From JBBDIM01 sp040880405 (GTDB lineage Bacteria; Planctomycetota; Planctomycetia; Pirellulales; Pirellulaceae), in the NCBI GenBank assembly GCA_040880405.1, contig JBBDIM010000073.1:1-5522 (forward strand): a stretch of DNA of 5,522 bases, given 5' to 3'. Position numbers and translations under genes: made by a program. Of the stretch, positions 1-5,522 are shown one piece after another. Position 1 is the stretch's first letter, and each line of letters opens with the position of its first letter. The notes under the pieces are model-generated. The model made no database searches and was not told the origin of the DNA. It saw nothing but the letters and a program-made list of their open reading frames with translations.

Positions 1-1067
1 ATGAACTCGTCCGCCCACAGAATCGGGCTCTTGGGAACCACGATCACGTCGGCGTCGCGGAGCCAAAGTTCGTCTGAGGGGGCAGGGCGTTTGCCGTAGA
101 GGGCCCCTTGCAGGTCGAGCTTCGTGGCGACTAATCGCCAGTCCTCCGCCCGGCGAAAGACGACGATCTCACGCAGGTTCGCCCCCACGTTCCAGCCACC
201 GGCCAAGGCGATACTTTGGATCGCCGTCGTTGGACCGGTCAGCTCGTACCGGCCGGGGTTGGGGACTTCTCCTACGATGTAGACGTACCGGGGTGCGCGT
301 TCGATTAAGACCGGGGTCACCTCAATCCCTTCGACCTCGCGGGCATAGCGCTCGTCGATTTCCCGTTTCAGTTCGTCCAGCGTCATGCCTTGGGCGGGGA
401 TATTCCCGATCGCCGGCAATTGCACGGTCCCTTCCGGGGTGACCTTACTGCGGCGGGCCTGGCCACCGAACCCGGCCCGGCTGTCGACCGTCGCACGCAG
501 GTCTTCCAGCTTGGTGTTCACTTGCAGCGGTGTGACAGTAATCGCCGGTACGCGGTAGTAACGAGCGTACCGTTCTTCCAGGGCTTGTCGCAGTTCATCG
601 ACCGTGCGTCGAGCCGCTTGAATTTGACCCAGCAGCAGCACGGTGATCGAACCATCGGGCTGGATCACAAGGTCCCGGTTCAAATTTACGTCAGTGAGCG
701 ACTCGACTCGGATCTGGTCTCCCACGTTCAATTGGTACGCGTGACTGGTTTCGTTGCGTGTTAGGCGGAAGACGAACTCGATCTCGTCATCGACTCGGAG
801 GCGGTACTCCGGCACATGGCTTTGCCGATGCGGCCCGACATACTCGCCCTGAGCGAAGATCTGCCACGGAATCGGCCGCCGCGCGTCCCACTGCAGCTCT
901 CCCTTGTGCCGTGGGTCGGCTGAATCGACGCCCACCAGCACGTCCTGTTGGGGCGGACAATATCCGGGATAGCCATGTCCCTGTTCCGCATACGGCATTT
1001 GGGCCACGGTGGTCCTCGCCGCGAGCAGCGGTATCGACAATAGCAGCAGAATAATCAAACGCGACAT
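1..1067 (-). CDS. Polysaccharide export protein (Wza/Poly_export-SLBB family), partial at C-terminus
   Basis: The frame is open from an ATG at 1067 to the left edge: 355 codons plus two bases, no stop, so the C-terminus lies outside the window. A Shine-Dalgarno GGAAGG ends about nine bases before the ATG. Residues 1-22 form a signal peptide (Leu/Ile-rich core, then TVA before Q23). There is no lipobox cysteine, unlike Wza. Poly_export-like sequence spans about 88-180 (YRLRVDDEIEF, YQLNVGDQIRV, then VIQPDGSITV). A second, related segment lies at 206-254 (VTPEGTVQLPAIG, DELKREIDERYAR). An SLBB domain starts near 260 (YVYIVGEVPNPGRYEL, then ALAGGW). The family forms periplasmic/outer-membrane channels for capsule or exopolysaccharide export, working with a tyrosine autokinase-type copolymerase, which is not in this window. 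It is the second gene of a unit with the TPR lipoprotein, 18 bases away. The family call is firm; the polymer is unknown. Confidence 0.93.
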   Translation of the reverse strand, partial: MSRLIILLLLSIPLLAARTTVAQMPYAEQGHGYPGYCPPQQDVLVGVDSADPRHKGELQWDARRPIPWQIFAQGEYVGPHRQSHVPEYRLRVDDEIEFVFRLTRNETSHAYQLNVGDQIRVESLTDVNLNRDLVIQPDGSITVLLLGQIQAARRTVDELRQALEERYARYYRVPAITVTPLQVNTKLEDLRATVDSRAGFGGQARRSKVTPEGTVQLPAIGNIPAQGMTLDELKREIDERYAREVEGIEVTPVLIERAPRYVYIVGEVPNPGRYELTGPTTAIQSIALAGGWNVGANLREIVVFRRAEDWRLVATKLDLQGALYGKRPAPSDELWLRDADVIVVPKSPILWADEF

Positions 1068-1075
1068 TGCTGGAA

Positions 1076-1082
1076 TCCTTCC
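1076..1082 (-). promoter_or_regulatory. Ribosome binding site of the polysaccharide export gene
   Basis: Read on the minus strand, GGAAGGA lies eight bases before the ATG at 1067. It falls entirely within the 18-base gap after the stop codon of the upstream lipoprotein gene. This supports the chosen start. It also supports translation from a shared transcript, since the gap leaves no room for a separate promoter. Confidence 0.75.
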
Positions 1083-1085
1083 CGA

Positions 1086-2894
1086 TTATCGCCGACTAGC
1101 GGCACGTGATCCGCCCCGCGCGGTCGATTCCGCCGGGCGACTGGTAGCTTGCGACGGTTGTCTCAAGGTAGGCCGACCTTCGTCGGTAAACTCCTCTGGT
1201 GTGGTCCAGCGAACGACTTGGTTGCCGCCACGAGCTTGCGGAGCGGCCGCTTCTTGACGTGCGAGTTGGGCCAGGTCAGGCTCACCCAAAAGCTCATGAA
1301 CGCGCGCCAGGTTGTTCCAGCTCTCGGCGTAGGGGCGTGACCGAAGCCCCTGAAGCAGGGCCTGTTTGGCGTCTTCATACTGCCCATAACGCGCCAGCAG
1401 CACCCCCAACTCGTTGGCGGTTTCAGCGTGGGTGGGATCGATGGAGAGGGCCGTTTGGTATAACGCGATCGACCGCGGCCCAATCAACGACCGGTTCCCA
1501 GATTCGCCGCCATGCATGAATTCCTGCAGTTTCGCCAAACCGAACAAGGCCTGAGACGCCTCCGGGACACCACCCGCCGCGAAGCGAAGTTTTTCCTGCG
1601 CGTAACCGAAGTAGGCCTGCACCGCGGCCAGTGGCGTCACCTCTTTCAGGTCTTCTTCCTTCAAGGCGGGCGTACGGTGCGAGCGGATGATCATCGGCAG
1701 GTCAAGATCCGCTTCCAGTTTTGCCCCTTCCGGGATGAAGGCACTCGCCTCGTCCAGGGCCACCAAGCCGCTAGAAAGGGCCGCGCTATGTTCCCGCGTC
1801 GACTGCTGGGTATCCAAGGTCTGGGTAATGAGCCGCATCGCCTGAATGAATTCCGCGCGGGCAGAATAGTAGGCCCCGCGATGAGCCAACGACATCCCAT
1901 TTTCAAACAGTCCCCGCGCTCGCATCCGGACGGCGTCCATCGTACGGTTGTCGGCCGCAGTCGGCGGGAGCGACACTTGTCGCAGGGGAATCGTCGTTGT
2001 GAGGACAGGGGGAGAAGCTTTTTGTGGGACAAACAGGGGTCCACCGGCAGGCCGCGACTCGCTTTCCGCTGGCTGTGTTATCGTAGCCGCAGGCTGTGTT
2101 TTCCTAGCCGCAGGCGGGGCCTCCGTCGAAGTGATCTGTTGAGTCGCCGCTAGTTTTGGGGCAGGGGCCGCAATCTGTGTATCGTTGGCGGGCCGCTTAA
2201 TCGGTGTGGAGTCCCCCGAAGGACGATTCGCGACGCGGCTAGGATTCGGAGGAACCGGTGCTGCGGGATTCGATGGTTGAGAATTAGAAAACTGAGCTTT
2301 GGCTCGGCGACTCTCGCCCAACAGCAAAACCGGCGGTGTCCGTTCCATTCGCGGCATGTCTTTGCGTTCCGCCGGTGGGGTCGGGCTTTGCGTAAGCTCA
2401 ACCGACATTGGGCTACTGGACATCGGAATTTTGCGGGCGGATTCTTCACGACTCAGATTCACTCGATCCGACCCGCTACGTGGGCCGATCAGCAAGACTT
2501 GCCCTTCGTCCGGAGCAGTGGACGCTGCTTTCCCTTGGGGCCGGGCTGGCGACAAGGTTAGCTTCGGCGTGGGGGACGATGGTATGGAAGAGGCTGATTT
2601 GGGTGCTTGGAGCGATAGCGCGGATTCCGCGAGGGGAATGGTGTGGAGCGGCTCGGAATCGTCCGAGACATCTTGCGGACGAGCGGTCTCCTGGACGAAG
2701 GGATTTTCCATTTCCGCGACCGGACCCTCCCCGATCATCACCTGCTCCTGATGGTACGCGACCGGCCGCGCGTCCGGCGGGGCGATGAATCGACCGGGAC
2801 CTTCCGCCTCCTGACCACAACCCGCCGACAACACCAAGGCCAGACTTCCAGCCCAGAGGGGTAGCGTTGCGGGATGAAGAAACGATCGTTTCAT
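1086..2894 (-). CDS. TPR-repeat lipoprotein with long disordered linker, upstream of the polysaccharide exporter
   Basis: 602 residues from the ATG at 2894. An in-frame TTG at 2909 would add five residues, but GGAAG at 2903-2907 sits eight bases before the ATG and overlaps that TTG, so the ATG is preferred. Residues 1-26 are a lipoprotein signal (MKRS, hydrophobic core, lipobox LSAGC, acylated C26). The following residues are G-Q-E, not Asp, which would predict the outer membrane by the E. coli Lol rule. Residues 30-315 are Pro/Ser/Ala/Thr-rich and probably disordered, with a degenerate heptapeptide repeat at 262-282. Residues 318-550 are helical with TPR character, clearest around 474-545 (SIALYQTALSIDP, ANELGVLLARYGQYEDAKQALLQGL, WNNLARVHELLGEPDLAQLA). 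A short VVRWTTPEEF motif (560-569) precedes a disordered basic tail. TPR lipoproteins such as AlgK scaffold exopolysaccharide secretion. A similar role here is inferred from the 18-base spacing to the export gene. No named family is recognised. Confidence 0.88.
   Translation of the reverse strand: MKRSFLHPATLPLWAGSLALVLSAGCGQEAEGPGRFIAPPDARPVAYHQEQVMIGEGPVAEMENPFVQETARPQDVSDDSEPLHTIPLAESALSLQAPKSASSIPSSPTPKLTLSPARPQGKAASTAPDEGQVLLIGPRSGSDRVNLSREESARKIPMSSSPMSVELTQSPTPPAERKDMPRMERTPPVLLLGESRRAKAQFSNSQPSNPAAPVPPNPSRVANRPSGDSTPIKRPANDTQIAAPAPKLAATQQITSTEAPPAARKTQPAATITQPAESESRPAGGPLFVPQKASPPVLTTTIPLRQVSLPPTAADNRTMDAVRMRARGLFENGMSLAHRGAYYSARAEFIQAMRLITQTLDTQQSTREHSAALSSGLVALDEASAFIPEGAKLEADLDLPMIIRSHRTPALKEEDLKEVTPLAAVQAYFGYAQEKLRFAAGGVPEASQALFGLAKLQEFMHGGESGNRSLIGPRSIALYQTALSIDPTHAETANELGVLLARYGQYEDAKQALLQGLRSRPYAESWNNLARVHELLGEPDLAQLARQEAAAPQARGGNQVVRWTTPEEFTDEGRPTLRQPSQATSRPAESTARGGSRAASRR
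2049..2112 (-). repeat. Short in-frame tandem repeat coding for a degenerate heptapeptide
   Basis: Two 21-base copies abut at 2071-2091 and 2092-2112 and differ at only two positions. A third, much more degenerate copy lies at 2050-2070. In the lipoprotein frame they encode AARKTQP, AATITQP and AESESRP in succession. The unit length is a multiple of three, so copy-number change would keep the frame. It lies in the low-complexity linker. Confidence 0.7.
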
Positions 2895-2902
2895 GCGTGG
2901 TA

Positions 2903-2907
2903 CTTCC
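2903..2907 (-). promoter_or_regulatory. Ribosome binding site that decides the lipoprotein start
   Basis: On the minus strand GGAAG is followed by eight bases and then the ATG at 2894. The alternative TTG at 2909 overlaps this motif and has no comparable motif at the right distance. The ATG also puts the basic MKRS segment at the very N-terminus of the lipoprotein signal, as expected. Confidence 0.7.
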
Positions 2908-3147
2908 AAGTTGCCGGAGCGTCGAAGGTCTCCCGAGTAGGTGTGGTCGAGTCGGGAATCTGTTCTTCAGGATCGTCCAGCGGGGGCTCTCGCATTCATG
3001 CCAATGCGTGCATCCGGCTTAGCTGGCAGGAGTGCTATCATCGTATAGTCGGCATGGCCGATACGTTGCTTTTGGCCGCTACAACCGGTGGTTCCCCCCT
3101 TGTTCGGAGCAATCGTTACCACGCAGTCACGTTTCCGACCGATGATG

Positions 3148-3183
3148 CCGATTTTGACGGCCTCAATCGGTTACGGCTAACTT
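3148..3183 (+). promoter_or_regulatory. Weak candidate promoter with overlapping inverted repeat for the REC-GGDEF gene
   Basis: TTGACG at 3154-3159 matches the -35 consensus at five of six positions. Eighteen bases later TAACTT (3178-3183) is a poor -10 that keeps the first T, the A at position 2 and the final T. The -35 box lies inside the loop of the inverted repeat CCGATT (3148-3153) / AATCGG (3165-3170), a layout that would suit a repressor operator. The gene starts about 80 bases downstream. Planctomycete promoters are poorly characterised, so this is tentative. Confidence 0.25.
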
Positions 3184-3262
3184 TGGGATCAGGCGAGCCT
3201 ATTTTCGATTCGTAAGCTAATCTTGAGCAATCGGCGAGATTGGATGCTTTCACGAAGGCGAA

Positions 3263-4951
3263 ATGGTGGATGTACCTTTGACATCAATAGACGCGCACGA
3301 GGCTCTCGGGAACCGAGTATTGGTTGTCGATGACGATCGACTGACGCTCGCCTTGCTGGAGGACGTCCTGACCAGCGAAGGTTTTCAGGTGACAGCGGTC
3401 GCGAGTTGCCTGGAGGCTTTGCAGGTTCTGGACGATTCAACCCCACGCTTCAATTTTCTGATCACCGACTGGGAACTACGAGACGGACGCGGTGTTGAAT
3501 TGATTCAATATATTCGCGAGTCGTATATCGGCGGTTACGTCTACACGCTGGTGATCACCGCGCACGAAAACCGTGGTTACAACACCAAGGCACTGGACGC
3601 GGGGGCGGACGACTTTATTCCCAAGCCAATCGATCGAGATGAACTTGTCTCGCGGCTTCGATCAGGTGAGCGAATCCTCAAGCTTGAATCCCGCCTCACC
3701 AACCTGGCCAATTTTGATTCGGTAACCCAGTTGCCGACTCGGCGAATGTTCGAGGCCCTCGCCGCCAAGGAATGGAGCCGGACTCGGCGGTGTCGGTTGC
3801 CACTTTCGTGTGTGGTGTTCGATCTCGATTTCTTCAAACGAGTCAACGATACCTACGGTCACCGCGCGGGGGATCAGGTCCTGCGGAAGATCGCCGAGTT
3901 GTTTCGCGATTCCAGCCGACAGTCGGACCTTCTTTGCCGCCAAGGTGGTGAGGAATTTTGTATCTTGCTGCCCGAAACAACTCTGGAGCAAGCCTCTAGT
4001 TGGGCGGAACGCCTGCGAGCGAAATTCGCCGCGGAGATCTTCGAGCTCGATTCGGTCGTCCTGAACGTCACCGCCAGCTTTGGTGTGGCCGAGATTTTGG
4101 CCGACATGGAGGAACTGCCGGAACTCATCGAGGTGGCCGACCAATGTCTCCTGCAAGCCAAGTCGTCCGGACGAAATCGGACCATCAGTTGCCATCACCT
4201 CCAGAATGAATCGACCAAGGCCGGCAGCGGTGGAATTGGCGATGTATTTGAGGGAGCCACCGCGCGGGATGGGATGACCGCCGTGATCAGCCGCCTGAAA
4301 CCGGAATCGACGGTCGTCGATGTCAGCTATTTCTTCCTCCAGTTTCGCATTTCGTCCGCCCCGGTCATCGACGAGGAAGGCCGGCTGATCGGCATTGTTT
4401 CCGAGAAGGACCTGATGTCGGCGGCTAAACAACAAAATCCACAACTGATCCGCATCCGAGACATCATGCGGAACAATGTCGTCACGTACGACGCCGAAAC
4501 GCCGCTCCAAGTGATTTGGGAATTTCTGGCTCGGGTCTCGATCCGTGGCGTCGTCATTGTGGATCACGGTAGTCCGGTCGGGTACATCGGTCGCCAAAGC
4601 ATCTTGCGGTGGTTGGCTAACTCGGTCTGGGCGCGAAGCGAGGTGAATACCGACGTGGCCCACGGTCGGCTTGAGCGAATCCAGACCATCGCCCATGTTT
4701 CGCAGATGCTGGAAGAGGAAGCGGGGCATATCGGCCAAGTGATCCAAGACCTGCCCCCCTTCGAGCAGCAGGCCCTCGTGGTCGGCACCGTCTCTCGGAT
4801 GCAGGAACTAATCAACGACCTGCTCTCCTCCAGTGGCGGGCTGACTCTCTCCTGCCATCAGGGTCGCGAAAGAACGAAAAGTGAGTGCGGCGAAACCCAG
4901 CAACGGCTCCACGGACTGCTGGGCAACATGCTAACCAGCGGCCCGCACTAA
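3263..4951 (+). CDS. Response regulator diguanylate cyclase, REC-GGDEF-CBS-CBS with helical C-terminal extension
   Basis: 562 residues. The ATG at 3263 follows GAAGG (3254-3258) by four bases. REC spans 17-135: acidic pocket D23-D25, phosphoacceptor D69 in TDWELRDG, switch T99 in VITAH, K121 in IPKP. GGDEF spans about 145-312: DSVTQLPTRR at 152, FDLDFFKRVNDTYGH at 186-200 (metal ligand D187), active-site GGEEF at 228-232, and RQSD at 219-222, which is an RxxD product-inhibition site five residues ahead. These residues predict an active enzyme making cyclic di-GMP from two GTP, stimulated by phosphorylation and subject to feedback. Two CBS motifs follow (about 341-390 and 399-455: SSAPVIDEEGRLIGIVSEKDL; IMRNNVVTYD, RGVVIVD). 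CBS pairs usually bind adenine nucleotides; here the ligand is unknown. Residues 460-526 look amphipathic-helical and match nothing I know; the last 35 residues are polar. No histidine kinase lies nearby, so its kinase is unknown. It is soluble and cytoplasmic, with no membrane segment. Confidence 0.95.
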   Translation: MVDVPLTSIDAHEALGNRVLVVDDDRLTLALLEDVLTSEGFQVTAVASCLEALQVLDDSTPRFNFLITDWELRDGRGVELIQYIRESYIGGYVYTLVITAHENRGYNTKALDAGADDFIPKPIDRDELVSRLRSGERILKLESRLTNLANFDSVTQLPTRRMFEALAAKEWSRTRRCRLPLSCVVFDLDFFKRVNDTYGHRAGDQVLRKIAELFRDSSRQSDLLCRQGGEEFCILLPETTLEQASSWAERLRAKFAAEIFELDSVVLNVTASFGVAEILADMEELPELIEVADQCLLQAKSSGRNRTISCHHLQNESTKAGSGGIGDVFEGATARDGMTAVISRLKPESTVVDVSYFFLQFRISSAPVIDEEGRLIGIVSEKDLMSAAKQQNPQLIRIRDIMRNNVVTYDAETPLQVIWEFLARVSIRGVVIVDHGSPVGYIGRQSILRWLANSVWARSEVNTDVAHGRLERIQTIAHVSQMLEEEAGHIGQVIQDLPPFEQQALVVGTVSRMQELINDLLSSSGGLTLSCHQGRERTKSECGETQQRLHGLLGNMLTSGPH

Positions 4952-4954
4952 TGT

Positions 4955-5002
4955 GGGGGGGCAGCAAGCACTCCCCCTTCGCCGCTTAGCAAGAGTTTTT
5001 TT
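4955..5002 (+). terminator. Possible terminator after the diguanylate cyclase gene
   Basis: Just after the TAA stop, a run of seven G (4955-4961) can pair with CCCCC (4973-4977). An alternative weak stem joins GCAAGC (4964-4969) with GCTTAGC (4984-4990) with one bulged A. A run of seven T follows at 4996-5002, 5 to 18 bases beyond these stems. The parts are present but not in ideal spacing. The T run also abuts the first interspersed repeat. Confidence 0.35.
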
Positions 5003-5035
5003 AGCCACGGATCGGCACAGATGAACACGGATCGC
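5001..5035 (+). repeat. Repeat family A, forward copy (10-base period)
   Basis: TTAGC is followed by three 10-base units: CACGGATCGG (5006-5015), CACAGATGAA (5016-5025) and CACGGATCGC (5026-5035). An inverted relative lies at 5248-5280, matching at about 25 of 32 aligned bases. The consensus resembles dispersed intergenic repeats that I recall from planctomycete and related genomes. Function unknown. Confidence 0.7.
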
Positions 5036-5065
5036 AAGCGAGTAGAACGGCGAAACGTGGGCAAT

Positions 5066-5085
5066 CCTATCCGCGATTATCTGCG
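5066..5085 (-). repeat. Repeat family A, short inverted fragment
   Basis: Read on the minus strand this is CGCAGATAAT followed by CGCGGATAGG, two units with the same 10-base period and CRCRGAT core as family A. It faces the forward copy at 5001-5035, about 30 bases away. The match is short, so it is less certain than the full copies. Confidence 0.5.
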
Positions 5086-5105
5086 CCGGTCGGCGGCTCT
5101 ATTTC

Positions 5106-5138
5106 TTAGCCACAGAGGTCACAGAGAGCACAGAGAGA
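5106..5138 (+). repeat. Repeat family B, forward copy (9-base period)
   Basis: TTAGC is followed by three 9-base units: CACAGAGGT (5111-5119), CACAGAGAG (5120-5128) and CACAGAGAG (5129-5137). Family B shares the TTAGCCAC lead-in and a CACRGA core with family A but has a 9-base rather than a 10-base period. Its inverted partner is at 5342-5373. Confidence 0.72.
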
Positions 5139-5247
5139 CAATATTGAGGCTGGGATTTATTGTGTTGGTCACCCCTGATATCGTTCCACCCGAAGCGTTT
5201 CTAATTCTTCAGATGCAGAGGAACAACTTCCCGCTGCCCCGTCCCTC

Positions 5248-5280
5248 TGATCCGCGAGAATCCGTGCCCATCCGCGGCTA
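5248..5280 (-). repeat. Repeat family A, inverted copy
   Basis: On the minus strand the copy reads TAGC, then CGCGGATGGG, CACGGATTCT and CGCGGATC, again with a 10-base period. It pairs with the forward copy at 5001-5033 with about seven mismatches in 32 bases and 214 bases between the arms. Confidence 0.7.
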
Positions 5281-5341
5281 GAATACTTTGCGTGACTTGG
5301 GCCGGTAACGTCGCTAGTAAAGGCGCGCGTTCCATCCGCTT

Positions 5342-5373
5342 CACTCGGTGACCTCTGTGTGCTCCGTGGCTAA
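5342..5373 (-). repeat. Repeat family B, inverted copy
   Basis: On the minus strand the copy reads TTAGC, then CACGGAGCA, CACAGAGGT and CACCGAGTG, with a 9-base period. It matches the forward copy at 5106-5138 at about 25 of 32 bases, with 203 bases between the arms. It lies just beyond the stop codon of the right-edge gene. Confidence 0.7.
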
Positions 5374-5396
5374 CCTCTTTTTTCGTACCCGGACGT

Positions 5397-5522
5397 TTAA
5401 GCCAGGAGCCGCACACGATATCGCCACTGGATCGTCTTGGGGAATGGGGCTTCATCGACCGAGGCGTTGATCTCAAACCCCGCCGCGTCGCTGGGAGTCT
5501 CCGGCGTGGGGAACTCCGGCAG
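5397..5522 (-). CDS. C-terminal end of an unidentified protein, truncated by the window edge
   Basis: An open frame enters from the right edge and ends at a TAA at 5397-5399, giving 41 visible residues. The tail begins LPEFPTPETPSDAAGFEINA and ends KTIQWRYRVRLLA. A Pro/Thr/Glu-rich stretch is followed by what looks like one or two beta strands, with codon choices like those of the neighbouring genes. No motif or family is recognisable from this fragment. It is convergent with the diguanylate cyclase, separated by the repeat-rich region. The call as coding rests on the clean frame, plausible composition and the position of the repeats outside it. Confidence 0.5.
   Translation of the reverse strand: MPEFPTPETPSDAAGFEINASVDEAPFPKTIQWRYRVRLLA

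Larger units (their letters stand above)
2895..3262. promoter_or_regulatory. Divergent intergenic region between the export unit and the diguanylate cyclase
   Basis: This 368-base stretch separates two start codons facing away from each other, so it must carry the promoters of both units unless transcription enters from outside. I see no clear sigma70 promoter for the minus strand; TATACGAT at 3046-3039 is the only AT-rich -10-like site and has no good -35. Short inverted repeats are present: GCATT/AATGC (2992-3007), ATGC-GT-GCAT (3004-3013), CCGATT/AATCGG (3148-3170) and CAATC/GATTG (3228-3242, just before the cyclase ribosome site). No cyclic di-GMP riboswitch fold or other known RNA element was recognised. 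A plus-strand reading frame crosses the region (2874-3215) but has no ribosome site or recognisable protein features. Confidence 0.5.
4952..5396. other. Non-coding convergent intergenic region rich in interspersed repeats
   Basis: This 445-base stretch lies between the stop codons of two convergent genes. It holds a possible terminator near the cyclase end and then two repeat families, each present in both orientations. Short reading frames on both strands (for example 5021-5281 plus and 5201-5476 minus) run through the repeats and have no ribosome sites or protein-like composition. I see no gene here. Confidence 0.7.

Noticed and set aside
390..764. A 124-codon plus-strand frame at the left side
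   Set aside because: It lies opposite the Poly_export/SLBB gene, which runs unbroken from 1067 to the left edge with clear family motifs.
1512..2153. A 213-codon plus-strand frame opposite the TPR lipoprotein
   Set aside because: Arg-rich composition and no domain or ribosome site; it is the shadow of the lipoprotein gene with its lipobox and TPR features.
2874..3215. A 113-codon plus-strand frame filling most of the divergent intergenic region
   Set aside because: It starts inside the lipoprotein signal sequence on the opposite strand, lacks a ribosome site and shows no protein-like features. A small real gene cannot be wholly excluded without comparison to relatives.
2895..3262. A cyclic di-GMP riboswitch controlling either divergent unit
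   Set aside because: I looked for the conserved GEMM-type core and found no convincing match on either strand. A covariance-model search would settle it.
3662..4747. A 361-codon open frame on the minus strand, inside the diguanylate cyclase gene
   Set aside because: It is antisense to clear REC, GGDEF and CBS motifs, has no ribosome site I could see and no recognisable domains. Long antisense frames are expected in GC-rich coding DNA.
5021..5281. An 86-codon plus-strand frame in the right intergenic region
   Set aside because: Its sequence consists largely of the interspersed repeats, and it has no plausible ribosome site.
5201..5476. A 91-codon minus-strand frame overlapping the right-edge gene
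   Set aside because: It reads through the inverted repeats and conflicts with the better-composed frame that ends at 5397.

Overview
The window looks like part of a planctomycete-type genome, though this is an inference. The evidence is moderately high GC, a polysaccharide-export protein next to a long Pro/Ser/Ala-rich TPR lipoprotein, and intergenic TTAGCCAC...CACAGAG / TTAGCCAC...CACGGAT repeats, which I remember from Planctomycetes and some other environmental phyla. No rRNA, tRNA, CRISPR array, transposase or phage gene was seen.

Layout. Positions 1-2894 hold a two-gene minus-strand unit. Its first gene (1086-2894) encodes a lipoprotein with a roughly 290-residue low-complexity linker and a C-terminal TPR-like helical domain. 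Eighteen bases downstream, the second gene (1-1067, running off the left edge) encodes a secreted Wza-like polysaccharide export protein with duplicated Poly_export segments and an SLBB domain. A 368-bp divergent region (2895-3262) separates this unit from a plus-strand gene (3263-4951). That gene encodes a REC-GGDEF-CBS-CBS protein with an intact phosphoacceptor, an intact GGEEF active site and an intact RxxD inhibitory site. From 4952 to 5396 there is no convincing gene: a possible terminator is followed by two families of short-period repeats in interleaved inverted orientation (A, B, A', B'). The right edge (5397-5522, minus strand) holds the last 41 codons of an unidentified gene convergent with the diguanylate cyclase.

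How the genes may work together (inference). The export protein and the TPR lipoprotein are probably co-transcribed and act together in the envelope, in exopolysaccharide or holdfast-like export. The divergent response regulator would make cyclic di-GMP on phosphorylation, and CBS domains could add an adenine-nucleotide input. Cyclic di-GMP commonly switches exopolysaccharide secretion on, so the divergent arrangement suggests control, but the sequence does not show a direct link. The most unusual points are the REC-GGDEF-CBS-CBS-helical-tail architecture, the TPR lipoprotein paired with the exporter, and the interleaved inverted repeats.
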